64,000 bases of DNA, taken from the NCBI RefSeq assembly GCF_010548275.1, contig NZ_JAAGLT010000014.1, positions 148,490 to 212,489 of the forward strand, given 5' to 3'. Of this stretch, positions 50,888 through 62,800 are shown one piece after another (position 1 is the first letter of the stretch; every line of letters starts with the position of its first letter). A model generated the notes under the pieces. The model saw only the letters and a program-made list of their open reading frames with translations, was not told where the DNA came from and did no database searches. The translations under genes and the position numbers were made by a program. This DNA is from Streptomyces sp. SID12488. GTDB taxonomy: Bacteria; Actinomycetota; Actinomycetes; Streptomycetales; Streptomycetaceae.

Positions 50888-50978
50888 GCCGCGGCTCCTT
50901 GCTTGCTCCGACTATTTCGTCATGGCAGTTTACAAATTAGTATGCGGAAGCATCTCTGGGAAGAGACAACGTGTCCCT

Positions 50979-50988
50979 GAAACGTTTC
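50979..50988. promoter_or_regulatory. GAAACGTTTC palindrome in the xylA/xylB intergenic region
   Basis: The 203 bases between the divergent starts of xylA (50887) and xylB (51091) contain an A/T-rich patch (about 50925-50947) likely to hold promoter elements and the perfect 10-base palindrome GAAACGTTTC. That core resembles LacI/CcpA-type operator centres, while the adjacent regulator is a ROK protein, so the binding protein is uncertain. Confidence 0.45.
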
Positions 50989-51090
50989 CCTGAGCAGAGA
51001 CTGAGGGTGGGGACGGGTCGCCGCGACCCGGACAAGCACCGGAAAACACCAGGCCAGATCCCGCGGAGCCGCGGAAGAGGGAGAAACGCG

Positions 51091-52536
51091 ATGTCAGCAG
51101 CCGAGGGTCCGCTCGTTGTCGGCGTGGACACGTCGACCCAGTCCACCAAGGCGCTGGTCGTCGACGCGGCCACCGGCCAGGTCGTGGCGAGCGGCCAGGC
51201 AGCGCACACCGTCACCACCGGGGCAGGACGCGAGAGCGACCCGCGGCAGTGGTGGAGCGCCCTGTGCGAGGCACTGAGCCAATGCGGTGACGCGGCCCGC
51301 GAGGCCGCCGCCGTGTCGATCGGCGGCCAGCAGCACGGGCTCGTCACCCTGGACGCCCATGGCGACCCGGTCCGTCCGGCGCTGCTGTGGAACGACGTGC
51401 GCTCCGCGCCCCAGGCTCGCCGGCTGGTCGAGGAACTCGGCGGCGCGAAGAGCTGGGCGGAGCGCACCGGAAGCGTGCCGGGAGCCTCCTTCACGGTCAC
51501 GAAGTGGGCCTGGCTGGCGGAGCACGAACCGGAGGCGGTTCGTGCCGTCAAGGCCGTACGGCTCCCCCACGACTACCTCACCGAGCGCCTCACGGGCCAG
51601 GGCACCACCGACCGCGGCGACGCCTCCGGGACGGGCTGGTGGGCGTCCGGGACGGAGGCGTACGACGCCGAGGTGCTCGCGCACGTGGGGCTCGACCCCG
51701 CGCTGCTGCCCCGGGTCGTCCGGCCGGGTGAGGTCGCCGGGACCGTCCGTGACGGCCATGATCTGCCCTTCTCCAAGGGCACTCTGGTCGCTGCGGGCAC
51801 CGGGGACAACGCCGCCGCCGCGCTGGGCCTCGGGCTGCGCCCCGGCACTCCGGTACTGAGCCTCGGCACGTCGGGCACGGTGTACGCGGTCTCGACGCAT
51901 CGGCCCGCCGATCCGACCGGTACCGTCGCGGGCTTCGCCGACGCACGTGGTGACTGGCTGCCGCTGGCCTGCACCCTCAACTGCACGCTCGCCGTCGACC
52001 GCGTCGCGGCCCTGCTCGGCCTCGACCGCGAGGCCGTCGAACCCGGTACGGCCGTCACCCTCCTGCCCTACCTGGACGGCGAACGGACCCCGAACCTGCC
52101 GGGCGCCTCGGGGCTGCTGCACGGACTGCGTCACGACACGACGGGCGGACAACTGCTCCAGGCCGCGTACGACGGGGCGGTGCACTCGCTGCTCGGCGCC
52201 CTCGATCTGGTGCTCGACTCGGAGGCGGACCGCTCGGCACCGCTGCTGCTGATCGGCGGCGGCGCGCGCGGTACGGCCTGGCAGGAGACCGTACGCCGGC
52301 TGTCCGGACGGCCCGTCCAGGTGCCCGAGGCCAAGGAACTGGTCGCGCTCGGCGCCGCGGCACAGGCGGCGGGCCTGCTGACCGGCGAGGATCCGGCCGC
52401 GGTGGCCCGCCGCTGGGACACAGCCCGAGGGCCGGTACTGGACGCGGTGGAGCGGGACCAGGCGACGCTGGACCGGATCGCCGGGGTACTCTCCGACGCA
52501 TCGCCGCTGCTGGAGCGGGGGACGGACACCGTCTGA
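51091..52536 (+). CDS. xylB: Xylulokinase
   Basis: The 481-residue FGGY kinase has VVGVDTSTQSTKALVVDAAT (N-terminal phosphate loop), VSIGGQQHGLVTLD (substrate loop typical of xylulokinase), the motif VAAGTGDNAAAALGLGLRPG with the catalytic Asp, LGTSGTVYAVS, and LLLIGGGARGTAWQ in the C-terminal ATP-binding lobe. It phosphorylates D-xylulose for entry into the pentose phosphate pathway. ATG at 51091 is preceded by GAGGGAGAAACGCG. Divergent from xylA. Confidence 0.96.
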   Translation: MSAAEGPLVVGVDTSTQSTKALVVDAATGQVVASGQAAHTVTTGAGRESDPRQWWSALCEALSQCGDAAREAAAVSIGGQQHGLVTLDAHGDPVRPALLWNDVRSAPQARRLVEELGGAKSWAERTGSVPGASFTVTKWAWLAEHEPEAVRAVKAVRLPHDYLTERLTGQGTTDRGDASGTGWWASGTEAYDAEVLAHVGLDPALLPRVVRPGEVAGTVRDGHDLPFSKGTLVAAGTGDNAAAALGLGLRPGTPVLSLGTSGTVYAVSTHRPADPTGTVAGFADARGDWLPLACTLNCTLAVDRVAALLGLDREAVEPGTAVTLLPYLDGERTPNLPGASGLLHGLRHDTTGGQLLQAAYDGAVHSLLGALDLVLDSEADRSAPLLLIGGGARGTAWQETVRRLSGRPVQVPEAKELVALGAAAQAAGLLTGEDPAAVARRWDTARGPVLDAVERDQATLDRIAGVLSDASPLLERGTDTV

Positions 52537-52668
52537 CGGCCCGAGGCACGAACACGAATCGACGGAACCGAACCGACATCCGCCGAAGGACGCCGACCAC
52601 CCCTGACGCCGACGTACGTCCGTCCACGAACGTCGGCTCACGGACACCGACCGAGGACTGACGGAGGC

Positions 52669-53877
52669 ATGACCGCACCGCTGCACGAGGCCCGCCCGCC
52701 CGGCGCCGGCGCCCGGCTGCCCGACACACAGCAGGGCATGCGCCGACGCAACCTCGCACGCGTGATGCACACCGTCAGCGCCGAGGGGCCGCTGTCCCGT
52801 GCCGGGGTCGCCTCTCGCATCGGGCTGACCCGGGCGGCGGTGTCGACACTCGTGGACGAGCTGATCCGCTCGGGGCTGCTCGAGGAGCTGGGCCCCGAGC
52901 GGCCCGGCCGCGTCGGGCGCCCCGGATCGGCGCTCGCCGTGAGCGGGCATGGTCCTGCCGGGATCGGCGCGGAGGTCGGCGTCGACCATCTCGCGGTCTG
53001 CGCGGTCGATCTGCGGGGCGCGGTGCGGGCACGCGCCGTGCGACACGGCGCCAACCGCGGGCGCTCCCCCGAACCGGTGATCGAGGAACTGACCGGGTTG
53101 GTGCGAGAGGTGATCGCCGAGGTGGAGCGCGAGGGCCTGTGGCCGGCCGGTCTCGCGGTCGCCGTGCCGGGGCTCGTGGCCCGCGACGGGCGCACGGTCG
53201 TCCGCGCCCCCAACCTCGACTGGAACGACACGGATCTCGGCGCGCTCCTGCCCGCCGGGTTTCCGCTGACCGTGGACAACGAGGCCAATCTCGGCGCGCT
53301 GGCGGAACTCTGGCTCGGAGATGGCACTCCGTCCGACTTCCTGCATGTGTCGGCCGAGATCGGCATCGGCGCGGCGGTGGTCGTGGACGGGCGGCTGCTG
53401 CGTGGAACGCGGGGGTTCGCGGGCGAGTTGGGGCATGTGCCGGTCCGTCCGGAGGGACCGGAGTGCGCGTGCGGCGGGCGCGGATGCCTGGAGCAGTACG
53501 CGGGTGAGGAGGCGGTCCTACGGGCAGCGGGGGTCGAGCCGGGCGAGGACCGCGTCGGGCTGCTCGCGGAGCGCGCCGCCCAGGGCGACATGGACGTACG
53601 GCGGGCTCTGGAGGGGGCCGGCACAGCACTCGGTATCGCGCTGACCGGCGCGGTCAATCTGCTGGACCCCGAGGTCGTCGTCCTGGGCGGTGCGCTGTCC
53701 GGGCTCGCGCCGTGGTTGCTGCCGTCGCTGGAGGCGGAACTGGCCCGACGCACGGCGGGACCCGCCTGTGCGGTGTCGGTGTCGCGCCTGGGACCCGAGG
53801 GTCCGCTGCTGGGCGCCGCGCACTCGGTGGTGCGGGCGGTGCTGGACGATCCCGGGGCGGTGGCGGGGCGGAGCTGA
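52669..53877 (+). CDS. xylR: ROK-family transcriptional regulator of xylose genes
   Basis: The 402-residue protein has an N-terminal winged HTH (GPLSRAGVASRIGLTRAAVS, TLVDELIRSGLLEE, about residues 40-75). The ROK sugar-binding domain follows: GIGAEVGVDHLAVCAVDLRG, VPGLVARDGRTVVRAPNLDW, VDNEANLGALAELWLG, GELGHVPVRPEGPECACGGR, and the zinc motif CACGGRGCLE. Such proteins repress xyl genes until xylose binds. It lies 132 bases after xylB, which fits the role, though the exact ligand is inferred from context. Confidence 0.9.
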   Translation: MTAPLHEARPPGAGARLPDTQQGMRRRNLARVMHTVSAEGPLSRAGVASRIGLTRAAVSTLVDELIRSGLLEELGPERPGRVGRPGSALAVSGHGPAGIGAEVGVDHLAVCAVDLRGAVRARAVRHGANRGRSPEPVIEELTGLVREVIAEVEREGLWPAGLAVAVPGLVARDGRTVVRAPNLDWNDTDLGALLPAGFPLTVDNEANLGALAELWLGDGTPSDFLHVSAEIGIGAAVVVDGRLLRGTRGFAGELGHVPVRPEGPECACGGRGCLEQYAGEEAVLRAAGVEPGEDRVGLLAERAAQGDMDVRRALEGAGTALGIALTGAVNLLDPEVVVLGGALSGLAPWLLPSLEAELARRTAGPACAVSVSRLGPEGPLLGAAHSVVRAVLDDPGAVAGRS

Positions 53878-53942
53878 GCTGCCCCGACCGCGGCTTCGAT
53901 GCCCGGCACGGCACGCCACCGTCACCCGTTGGAGTGGCCGAG

Positions 53943-53951
53943 TTATCCACA
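53943..53951 (+). other. Isolated DnaA-box-like 9-mer
   Basis: TTATCCACA occurs once in the 220-base gap before the acetamidase gene, flanked by the inverted repeat CCGAG/CTCGG (53938-53942 and 53956-53960). Possibly regulatory or chance; the gap holds no gene. Confidence 0.3.
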
Positions 53952-54097
53952 ATCACTCGGTCATCCACCGAAATCCAAGGGCTCTTCCTGCCCGACCACG
54001 AAGCGCCGTAGCGTGATCCACGTGAGGCGCAGCCCGTCACGTTGCCCGCCTGGTGCGCCCCCACCGCCGACCTTCCGCAGAACGGAGCTGTGCAGCG

Positions 54098-55111
54098 ATG
54101 ACCGACCCCAGGATTTTGACCGTGCGCCCCGAACCGGGCGAGTACGCCTGGACGTTCGGCGGCGCGCCGCCCGTCGCGCGGATCGCGCCAGGCACTGTTC
54201 TCGACCTGTATACGGAGGACTGCTTCGCCGGACGCGTGCGTTCCGAGAAGGATCTGGTGTCCGAGGTCTGCGAGTTCCCGTTCCTGAACCCGCAGACGGG
54301 TCCCTTCCATGTGGAGGGCGCGGAACCGGGCGACACCGTCGCGGTGCACTTCGTGTCCATCGAGCCGGCAAGGGACTGGGCGGCGTCGACAACGGTCCCG
54401 TTGTTCGGGGCGCTCACCTCCACCCACACCACGGCCACACTGCAGCCTCCGCTGCCGGAGACGGTCTGGATCTGGCAACTCGACCGGACGCGGCGCACGG
54501 CACTGTTCCGCGCGCGGGACAGCGACATCGAGATCGAGCTGCCGATGGACCCGATGCACGGCACGGTGGGCGTGGCGCCCGCCAACCTGGAGGTGCGGTC
54601 CGCGCTGGTGCCCGACGCGCACGGCGGGAACATGGACACGCCGGAGATGCGAGCCGGTGTCACCTGCTATCTCGGGGTGAACGTCGAGGGTGCGCTGCTC
54701 AGCCTCGGCGACGGTCACGCCCGCCAGGGCGAGGGCGAGACCTGCGGGGTCGCCGTCGAGTGCGCGATGAACACCGTGGTGATCGTCGAGCTGCTCAAGG
54801 GAGTTGCCACCCCCTGGCCGCGTATCGAGTCCGACACGCACATCATCTCGACCGGCTCGGCCCGGCCGTTGGAGGACGCGTTCCGGATATCCCAGCTCGA
54901 CCTGGTGCGATGGCTGGTGCGGGACTACGGGTTCAGTGAACTGGACGCGTACCAGTTCGCGTCCCAGGCCGTCGAGTCCCCGCTGGCCAACGTTTGCGAC
55001 ACCAATTACACATGCGTGGCGAAGATCCGCAAGGAGTGGCTGCCGGCCCGCGAGACCCATCGTGGGCTGCACGCACAGTTGCGCGAGACGGCGACGGCAC
55101 TCCAGCGCTGA
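54098..55111 (+). CDS. Acetamidase/formamidase-family protein
   Basis: The 337-residue protein carries the FmdA/AmdA family blocks: CEFPFLNPQTGPFHVEGAEP, PGDTVAVHFVSIEPARDWA, DPMHGTVGVAPANLE, DAHGGNMDTPEMRAGVTCYL, SLGDGHARQGEGETCGVAVE. The HGGNMD and GDGHAxQGxGE motifs hold the metal and catalytic residues. The family hydrolyses acetamide, formamide or related small amides, or acts on other amides in uncharacterised members. ATG at 54098 fits the start of homology. It precedes a secreted amidase gene on the same strand. Confidence 0.9.
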   Translation: MTDPRILTVRPEPGEYAWTFGGAPPVARIAPGTVLDLYTEDCFAGRVRSEKDLVSEVCEFPFLNPQTGPFHVEGAEPGDTVAVHFVSIEPARDWAASTTVPLFGALTSTHTTATLQPPLPETVWIWQLDRTRRTALFRARDSDIEIELPMDPMHGTVGVAPANLEVRSALVPDAHGGNMDTPEMRAGVTCYLGVNVEGALLSLGDGHARQGEGETCGVAVECAMNTVVIVELLKGVATPWPRIESDTHIISTGSARPLEDAFRISQLDLVRWLVRDYGFSELDAYQFASQAVESPLANVCDTNYTCVAKIRKEWLPARETHRGLHAQLRETATALQR

Positions 55112-55228
55112 GCCGAGCACTTCTCAGGCCTCCGCATCCTCCTGCCACACCAACGCGTCTCATACGCGGTAGCCCCCAGTCCCCTACCAGTCCCCAGCCC
55201 CCGCCCGTAGTCGAAAGGAATTTCACGC

Positions 55229-55828
55229 ATGGAGCGGACCATGTCGTTCCCCAGCAGACGACGGCTGTTGAAGAGCTCAGCGCTCACCGCAGGCTTCTAC
55301 GCCCTGCTCCCCGCTCCCCGAGTCGGCGCCCGGCCCCGGTCGCTCGACTACCCGCTCGGCACCTGGGAGCCAGCGACCACCGCCAACTACACGGCGTCCG
55401 GCCGCCCGGTGACCCGGGTCCCCGACCTCGTCGTCATCCATGTCACCCAGGCTTCCTACGCCAACACCCTGGCCGTCTTCCAGCACCCGCGGAAGAAGGT
55501 GTCCGCGCACTACGTCGTGCGGTCCGGCGACGGACACGTGGCGCAGTGCGTGCGGGAACACGACATCGCCTGGCACGCGGGCGACTGGAACCACAACCTG
55601 CGCAGCATCGGCATCGAACACGAAGGGTGGGTGGACCGCCCCGGCTATTTCACGGACGCCCTGTACGAGAAGTCGGCGAGGCTCACCGCGACGGTCTGCA
55701 CGCGCTACGGCATACCGAAGGAGCGCACGCACATCATCGGGCACTACGAAGTTCCTGGTACCGATCACACCGATCCGGGGCCCGACTGGGACTGGACGCG
55801 TTACATACGCCTCGTCAACGCCGCCTGA
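55229..55828 (+). CDS. Tat-exported N-acetylmuramoyl-L-alanine amidase (amidase_2)
   Basis: The 199-residue protein has a twin-arginine signal (PSRRRLLKSSALTAGFYALL) and an amidase_2/PGRP-type zinc domain. Zinc-ligand stretches are LVVIHVTQASYANTLAVFQ, SAHYVVRSGDGHVAQCVREH, DIAWHAGDWNHNLRSIGIEH and the C-terminal GHYEVPGTDHTDPGPDWDW. It cleaves the amide bond between muramic acid and the stem peptide, or acts on peptidoglycan fragments. It would be folded in the cytosol and exported by Tat. Start at 55229 or the ATG at 55241. Confidence 0.9.
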   Translation: MERTMSFPSRRRLLKSSALTAGFYALLPAPRVGARPRSLDYPLGTWEPATTANYTASGRPVTRVPDLVVIHVTQASYANTLAVFQHPRKKVSAHYVVRSGDGHVAQCVREHDIAWHAGDWNHNLRSIGIEHEGWVDRPGYFTDALYEKSARLTATVCTRYGIPKERTHIIGHYEVPGTDHTDPGPDWDWTRYIRLVNAA

Positions 55829-55934
55829 GCGAAGCGATGGTGCCGTCGACCGGTCTCCTGGCGTCGAAACGGTTGTCCCAGTCCATCCCCCGAGTGACGA
55901 TGTCACCAGCCGCATCGCCTTCCGGGAGGCCCAG

Positions 55935-57215
55935 TTGACCGATCCATGGGTGGCCCTGGAACAGGGAGCCGACCCCGTCGAACGGGGACGCGTGCTGCGT
56001 CGCGCGCACGAGACGTTCACCGAGGCGGGGACGGTGACACTGCCGGTGCGTTCCGTGGTGGCGGACTCCTGGAGACGTTCCGCCCGGGCAGGGGTGGGGC
56101 CGGACGGCACCGCGAGCGTGGATCTGATGGACGGCGACCTCGGCGCCTACCGTGCGGAGCATCCGCTGGCCCGGGTGATGCCCCTGTTCCGTGAGCTCAT
56201 GGGCACCTTCGCCGCCGACGGCGAGCATCTGCTCGCGGTGTGCGACGCGCAGGGCAGGCTGATGTGGGTCGAGGGGCATCCGACCACCAGACGGCAGGCG
56301 GGGCGGATCAACTTCGTACCGGGGGCGCGCTGGGCGGAGTCCGCGGTCGGTACGAACGCGCCGGGTACGGCGGTCGCCGTGGACCGGCCGGTGCAGGTGT
56401 TCGCGGCCGAGCACTTCATCCGGCAGGTGCAGCCGTGGACGTGCGCGGCGGCTCCGGTGCACGATCCGCGCACGGGACGGGTGCTCGGTGCCGTGGACAT
56501 CACCGGCCGGGACGGGCTCGCGCATCCGCACAGCCTCGGGTTCGTGCAGGCGGTGGCGCGGGCCGCCGAGTCCCAGCTGGCGCTGCTCGCCCCGGCCGGC
56601 CCCGCCACGGAAGCGCTCGAACTGACCGCGCTGGGCCGTGACGAGGCTCATCTGCTTGTCGCCGGGCGCGCGTTGCGGCTCAGCCGTCGGCACAGCGAAC
56701 TTCTCGTCCTGCTCACCCGCCATCCGGAAGGGCTGACCGGCGACGAGCTGCTGTGCGCGCTGTACGAGGACGAGTCGGTGACACCGGTGACGCTGCGCGC
56801 CGAACTGGCCCGGCTGCGCCGTGTCCTGGCGCCCGGGTTGCTGGCTTCGCGCCCGTACCGGCTGACGGTGCGGGTCGAGTCGGACATCGCCGTCGTGGAG
56901 CGCTCGATCGAGACCGGTGCGGTCACGACGGCGGTGCGGGCGTATGCCGGTCCGCTGCTGCCCGGTTCCCGGGCACCGGCGGTGGCCCGGCTGCGGCGCA
57001 GGCTCGCCGACGGCCTGCGCACCGCGCTGGTGGCCCGCCGGGACCCGGACCTGCTGGCCGACTGGGCCCACGCGCCGTGGGGCGAGGACGACCTCGACGT
57101 ATGGCGTGCGCTCGCGGCAGTGCGACCGACGGCGGCCGTAGGGGCACGCCTGAACGAGCTGGAGTCGGAACAGGCGGCGCCACGGGGTTGGGCGCATCCG
57201 GCCGCCCGGCGCTGA
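55935..57215 (+). CDS. GAF-domain transcriptional regulator (AcoR-like, no AAA+ domain)
   Basis: The 426-residue protein resembles the N-terminal sensor part of AcoR-type regulators: SVVADSWRRSARAGVGPDG, FAADGEHLLAVCDAQGRLMW, RWAESAVGTNAPGTAVAVDR, FIRQVQPWTCAAAPVHDPR (GAF domain, about residues 70-210). The sigma54-contacting AAA+ module is absent. A C-terminal effector follows (LSRRHSELLVLLTRHPEGLT then GDELLCALYEDESVTPVTLR), likely a winged-HTH of the response-regulator type. Start TTG at 55935 follows GGGAGGCCCAG. It precedes an aldehyde dehydrogenase, which it probably activates when an alcohol, aldehyde or acetoin-type inducer is present. Confidence 0.82.
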   Translation: MTDPWVALEQGADPVERGRVLRRAHETFTEAGTVTLPVRSVVADSWRRSARAGVGPDGTASVDLMDGDLGAYRAEHPLARVMPLFRELMGTFAADGEHLLAVCDAQGRLMWVEGHPTTRRQAGRINFVPGARWAESAVGTNAPGTAVAVDRPVQVFAAEHFIRQVQPWTCAAAPVHDPRTGRVLGAVDITGRDGLAHPHSLGFVQAVARAAESQLALLAPAGPATEALELTALGRDEAHLLVAGRALRLSRRHSELLVLLTRHPEGLTGDELLCALYEDESVTPVTLRAELARLRRVLAPGLLASRPYRLTVRVESDIAVVERSIETGAVTTAVRAYAGPLLPGSRAPAVARLRRRLADGLRTALVARRDPDLLADWAHAPWGEDDLDVWRALAAVRPTAAVGARLNELESEQAAPRGWAHPAARR

Positions 57216-57456
57216 CGGAACACCGACGCCGGAGGCCGGGGCGCAGGTTCCACGACTCACGCGGGTATCAGGCACCTGTCGGCCCACGCGGCGGCGCCCT
57301 TGTACACCTCCCGCGATCGTGGCTGACCCTGCACGCACCCAGCCCGGCCCCAGCGCCCACGGACCGGTGCGCAACCTGTCTGCAACCTCGCTGCTTCTAG
57401 CCTCGCGGCGAGAGCGGCCCAACGGCGGGCGGCTCTGCTGAAGGAGGCAGGCCAGC

Positions 57457-58980
<1,524 letters not shown>

Positions 58981-58991
58981 AGCTGCAAGTC

Positions 58992-59026
58992 GGTTGTCTG
59001 GAGGGAGGTTTTCCCTCCAGACAACC
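58992..59026 (+). terminator. Terminator hairpin of the aldehyde dehydrogenase gene
   Basis: Arms of 15 bases (GGTTGTCTGGAGGGA and TCCCTCCAGACAACC) are separated by GGTTT, beginning 12 bases after the stop codon. The remaining sequence to 59184 has no visible gene. Confidence 0.85.
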
Positions 59027-59184
59027 CAGCTCCTCAGCCACTGAGCCGTTTCCGACCTCGGGTGTCGGCTGGGCAGTTGGCCTGGCAGACAGATGAAGAC
59101 CACGGTACGTACGAAGGTCGTGCGGGGCGGCTGGGAGCGGCGCGCGCCGGTCACATCCCTTCATGTCCTCGGCGCACACCGGCC

Positions 59185-59676
59185 TCATTCGGGGGGTTCG
59201 TCGGCCCAGATACGGCTGGCCAGGTCGGAGCCGCGCAGGACCTGGACGCGCCAGGGATCGATGCGCAGCAGGTGGTAGTCGGAGCTGGTGGGGCCGTCGC
59301 TCCAGAAGGTGTGGGGGTCGTAGCCGACGCCAGGGGGGCTGTTGTGGTGGTACAGCTCCCAGGCTCGCAGTTTGGTGTCCGGGTCGTGCACCCAGGCGGA
59401 GACGCTGTCGACGGCCACCGCGTTCTGGCACGGGTGCCAGTACGAGTACGTCGTGTGGGGGTTGTTCGCCAGGTGGGCCGCTTTGACCGGGGTCCGGTAG
59501 GCGGCCAGCCAACCCACGGGACGCGCGTCGACCACCTCCCAGACGGGCAGGACAACCCGGGCCCGGGGGCGGTTCGCACGGTCGACGGTGATCATCGTGC
59601 AGTAGACGATCTGCTGGACGTACTCGACGAAGGCGGCCTCGATCTCGGCGAACGAACGCACCTGTGCAGCGCCCAT
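59185..59676 (-). CDS. Pyridoxamine 5'-phosphate oxidase-family (split-barrel flavin) protein
   Basis: The 163-residue protein reads FAEIEAAFVEYVQQIVYCTM, ITVDRANRPRARVVLPVWEV, HLANNPHTTYSYWHPCQNAV, ending IDPWRVQVLRGSDLASRIWA. The core matches the PNPOx-like split barrel that binds FMN or F420. It lacks the C-terminal dimer and PLP motifs of true PdxH, so it is a family member of unknown substrate. ATG at 59676 begins the homology. It follows the PKS gene on the same strand with a 128-base gap and could be a tailoring enzyme. Confidence 0.82.
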   Translation of the reverse strand: MGAAQVRSFAEIEAAFVEYVQQIVYCTMITVDRANRPRARVVLPVWEVVDARPVGWLAAYRTPVKAAHLANNPHTTYSYWHPCQNAVAVDSVSAWVHDPDTKLRAWELYHHNSPPGVGYDPHTFWSDGPTSSDYHLLRIDPWRVQVLRGSDLASRIWADEPPE

Positions 59677-59804
59677 GACGGAACCTCGGATTCGGGGACG
59701 GAGTCGGGGGAAAAGGGCCGTCCGTCCGGCTGCTCCCTGAGAACAGTCGAACGGACGGGGGCCGGACGGCCGGACGAGGTCGTCCGATCGGCGGTCGTGG
59801 GCGG

Positions 59805-62800
59805 TCACGGGGCGGGCGGGAAGTGCCCTTCCTCGACGAAGAAGTCCACGTACCGGCCGAAGAGTTCACGGGTCAGGGGCGGGCAGGAGATGTCCGTGCC
59901 GGCGAGAGCCGCCTCGGTCTCCGTCGTGTCGATGGGCGGATAGAAGCCGTCGGTGTCGGAGGTCATCATCTCGAACGCGTGCAGCAGCGGGAGCAGGGCG
60001 TTGTCCCGGTCGGCCCGCACCGCCGCGCTCCACCGCTCCCAGTCCGGCTCGTCGAGCCGGTAGCCGAGTTCGCGCAGGTACGACACACAGTCCGCGAGGC
60101 TCAGCGCGCTGCGGTTGAACAGGTGGAAGGTGCCACCGGCCTCCCCCCGCAGCGAGATGCCGACGATGGCAGCGCTGACGTAGTCGACCGGCAGAAGATG
60201 GAAACGTCCGCCGGCTCCCGCGGGCGCGGCCTGCGCCTGGAGAAGGCCCTTGAGGCTGAGCCAGACGAAGTCCCGTGTCTGGCAGGCCCCGTTGCGTGTG
60301 TCGCCGGAGATGACGTCGACGCGGTGCACGGACACCGGCAGACCCCGGTCCCGGGCGAGGCCCACTATCTGTTCGGCGACCCACTTGGACTGCAGATACC
60401 CGCTCGGCAGCACTTCGGCGGGACCGGTCGGGTCGGTCACCTTCAGCGGAACGCCCGGGGTGACCGGCCCGTTGAACACGCCGACCGTCGAGATGTAGTG
60501 CACCGGAACCGTGCGATGGCGGGCCGCCAGGCGCAGGATCTCCCGGGTGCCCAGGACGTTGGCGGTCCGCAGCGCCTCGTAGGGGTGCAGCCAGTGCACG
60601 GTGGCGCCCGCGTGGTAGACCACGTCGGCGGTGCGGGCCAGGCTGTCGTACGCCTCCTCGGTCAGTCCCAGACGCTCGCTCGCCAGGTCGCCGGCGAGTA
60701 CGCGCAGCCTGCTCTCGTCGATCTCGTCCCAGACGCGGTACCAGACCAGGCTGTCCCGCAGCCGCTCGTACGCCGCCCGGTCGTCCGTGCCACGCACCAG
60801 GCAGTGGACGCGGGCGGTCGTGGTGCGCATCAGATCACGCAGCAGGAACGCGCCGAGGAACCCGCTCGCGCCGGTGAGCAGGATGTCGGCCGGGGCGACG
60901 ACGGTACGTACGACCTGCTCGGCCGGGCGGATGTCGTCGGGCAGTTCGATGTCGGCGCCGTAGTCGACGGCCGTGCCCTCGGCGGACGCCGCGCTCTCGT
61001 TCTCGTCCTGGGACGCGAGAAGCGCGGTGCGCAGGTGCGCGGCGAGGGCCCGGGGGGTCGGGTGGTCGAAGATCAGGGTCGCCGGCAGCCCCAGACCGGT
61101 GACGGCGGCGAGCCGGTTGCGCAGTTCCACGGAGGTCAGCGAGTCGAAGCCGCTGCTCTGCAGCGGGCGTTCGGGGTCGGTGCCCGCGGTGTCGGCACGG
61201 CCGAGAACCCGGGCGATCTCCGCCGTCACGGCTTCGAGGACGACCGTGTGCTGTGCCTGTTCGTCGAGTCCGGCGAGCCGGTCGGCGAGGGCGGGACCCG
61301 CGTCGGCCGCGCCACTCGCCGTGGCCCGGGCCGGCACCCGCACCAGGGACCTGAGCAGCGCCGGAACCTGTGGCTGCCGGCGCAGGGCCGAGGCGTCGAG
61401 CGGGGTCGCCACAGTGTACGGGCGGCCGGTCCGCACGGCCAGGTCGAACAGGGCTGTGCCCTGCTCCTGGCGGACCGGGAGGAATCCGCTGCGGGCGATC
61501 CGCTTGAGGTCCGTCTCGGTCAGGCCGCCCGTCAGGCCGGTCGCCTGCTCCCACAGGCCCCAGGCGATGGACGTGGCGGGCAGGCCGAGCGCGGCGCGGT
61601 GCCGGGCGAGTGCGTCAAGGTGGGCGTTGGCCGCGGCGTAGGTGGACTGGCCGGGGCCGCCGATGGCCGCGGCGACGGACGAGAACAGGACGAACGCCGT
61701 CAGGCCGGCGTCCCGGGTCAGCTCGTGCAGGGCCCAGGCCGCGTCGGCCTTGGGCCGCAGCACGGCGTCGAGCCGCTGTGGGGTCTGCGACGCGATGACT
61801 CCGTCGTCGAGCACGCCGGCGGTGTGGACGACGGCCCGCAGCGGATGCTCGGCCGGCACCGACGCCAGCAGCCGCGCGAGTGCCGTGCGGTCGGCCACGT
61901 CGCACGCGGCCACGGTCACCGACGCGCCCAGGGCCAGGAGTTCGGCCCGCAGTTCCTCGGCGCCCGGGGCGTCCGGGCCACGCCTGCCGGCCAGCAGCAG
62001 GTGGCGCACTCCGTGCCAGGTGACCAGGTGGCGCGCGAAGTGCGCACCGAGCGATCCGGTACCGCCGGTGATCAGGACGGTGCCGTCGGGGTCCCAGTCC
62101 GTCTGCGGGCCGGCGGGCGCGGGGGGCGCCTGCCTCGGCGTGCGCGACAGGCGCGGTACGCGGATCCCGGGGGCGCCGGTGGTGTCGGTGCCGCGAACCG
62201 CGGCCTGCGGTTCGCCGGCGGCGACCACGGCGGACAGGGCGTCCGCAACGGTGCCCGAACCGGCATCCACGTCCGCCAGGACGATGCGTCCCGGTGCCTC
62301 CGACTGCGCCGAGCGCAGCAGGCCCCAGGCGGCGGCCGAGGCCGGGTCGGTGATGTCCTCGTCCTCGGTGACGGCCACGGCGCCGCGGGTCACGACGACC
62401 AGCGGCGTCGCGGACAGGGTGTCCTGGGCGAGCCACTGCTGGGCCCATGCCAGGGCCCGGCCCACCGTGTCCCTAACGGCGTCCTCGGCGACGAGTCCGG
62501 CGTGGGTAGTCAGATCCAGGTGTACGGCGTCGATCCCGTCGCCGGCTGCCACGGCGGCGGTCACGGAGGGCACGTCCGGGTACGCGTCCGAGCCGAGGGT
62601 GATCCAGCGCAGGGCGGCGGCGGGCAGGGGCCGCGCGAGCCACTCGATGTGGTGCAGCGCGTCGTGGTGACGCGAGCGGGCCGCCCGCAGCGTTTCCGCG
62701 TGGACGGGACCGATGGTCACGGCGTCGACCACCGCGACGGTCTGCCCGGCCGGGTCGGTGAGGTGCACCGCGTAGGTGTCGGCGGCGCCGGGGAGCGGGG

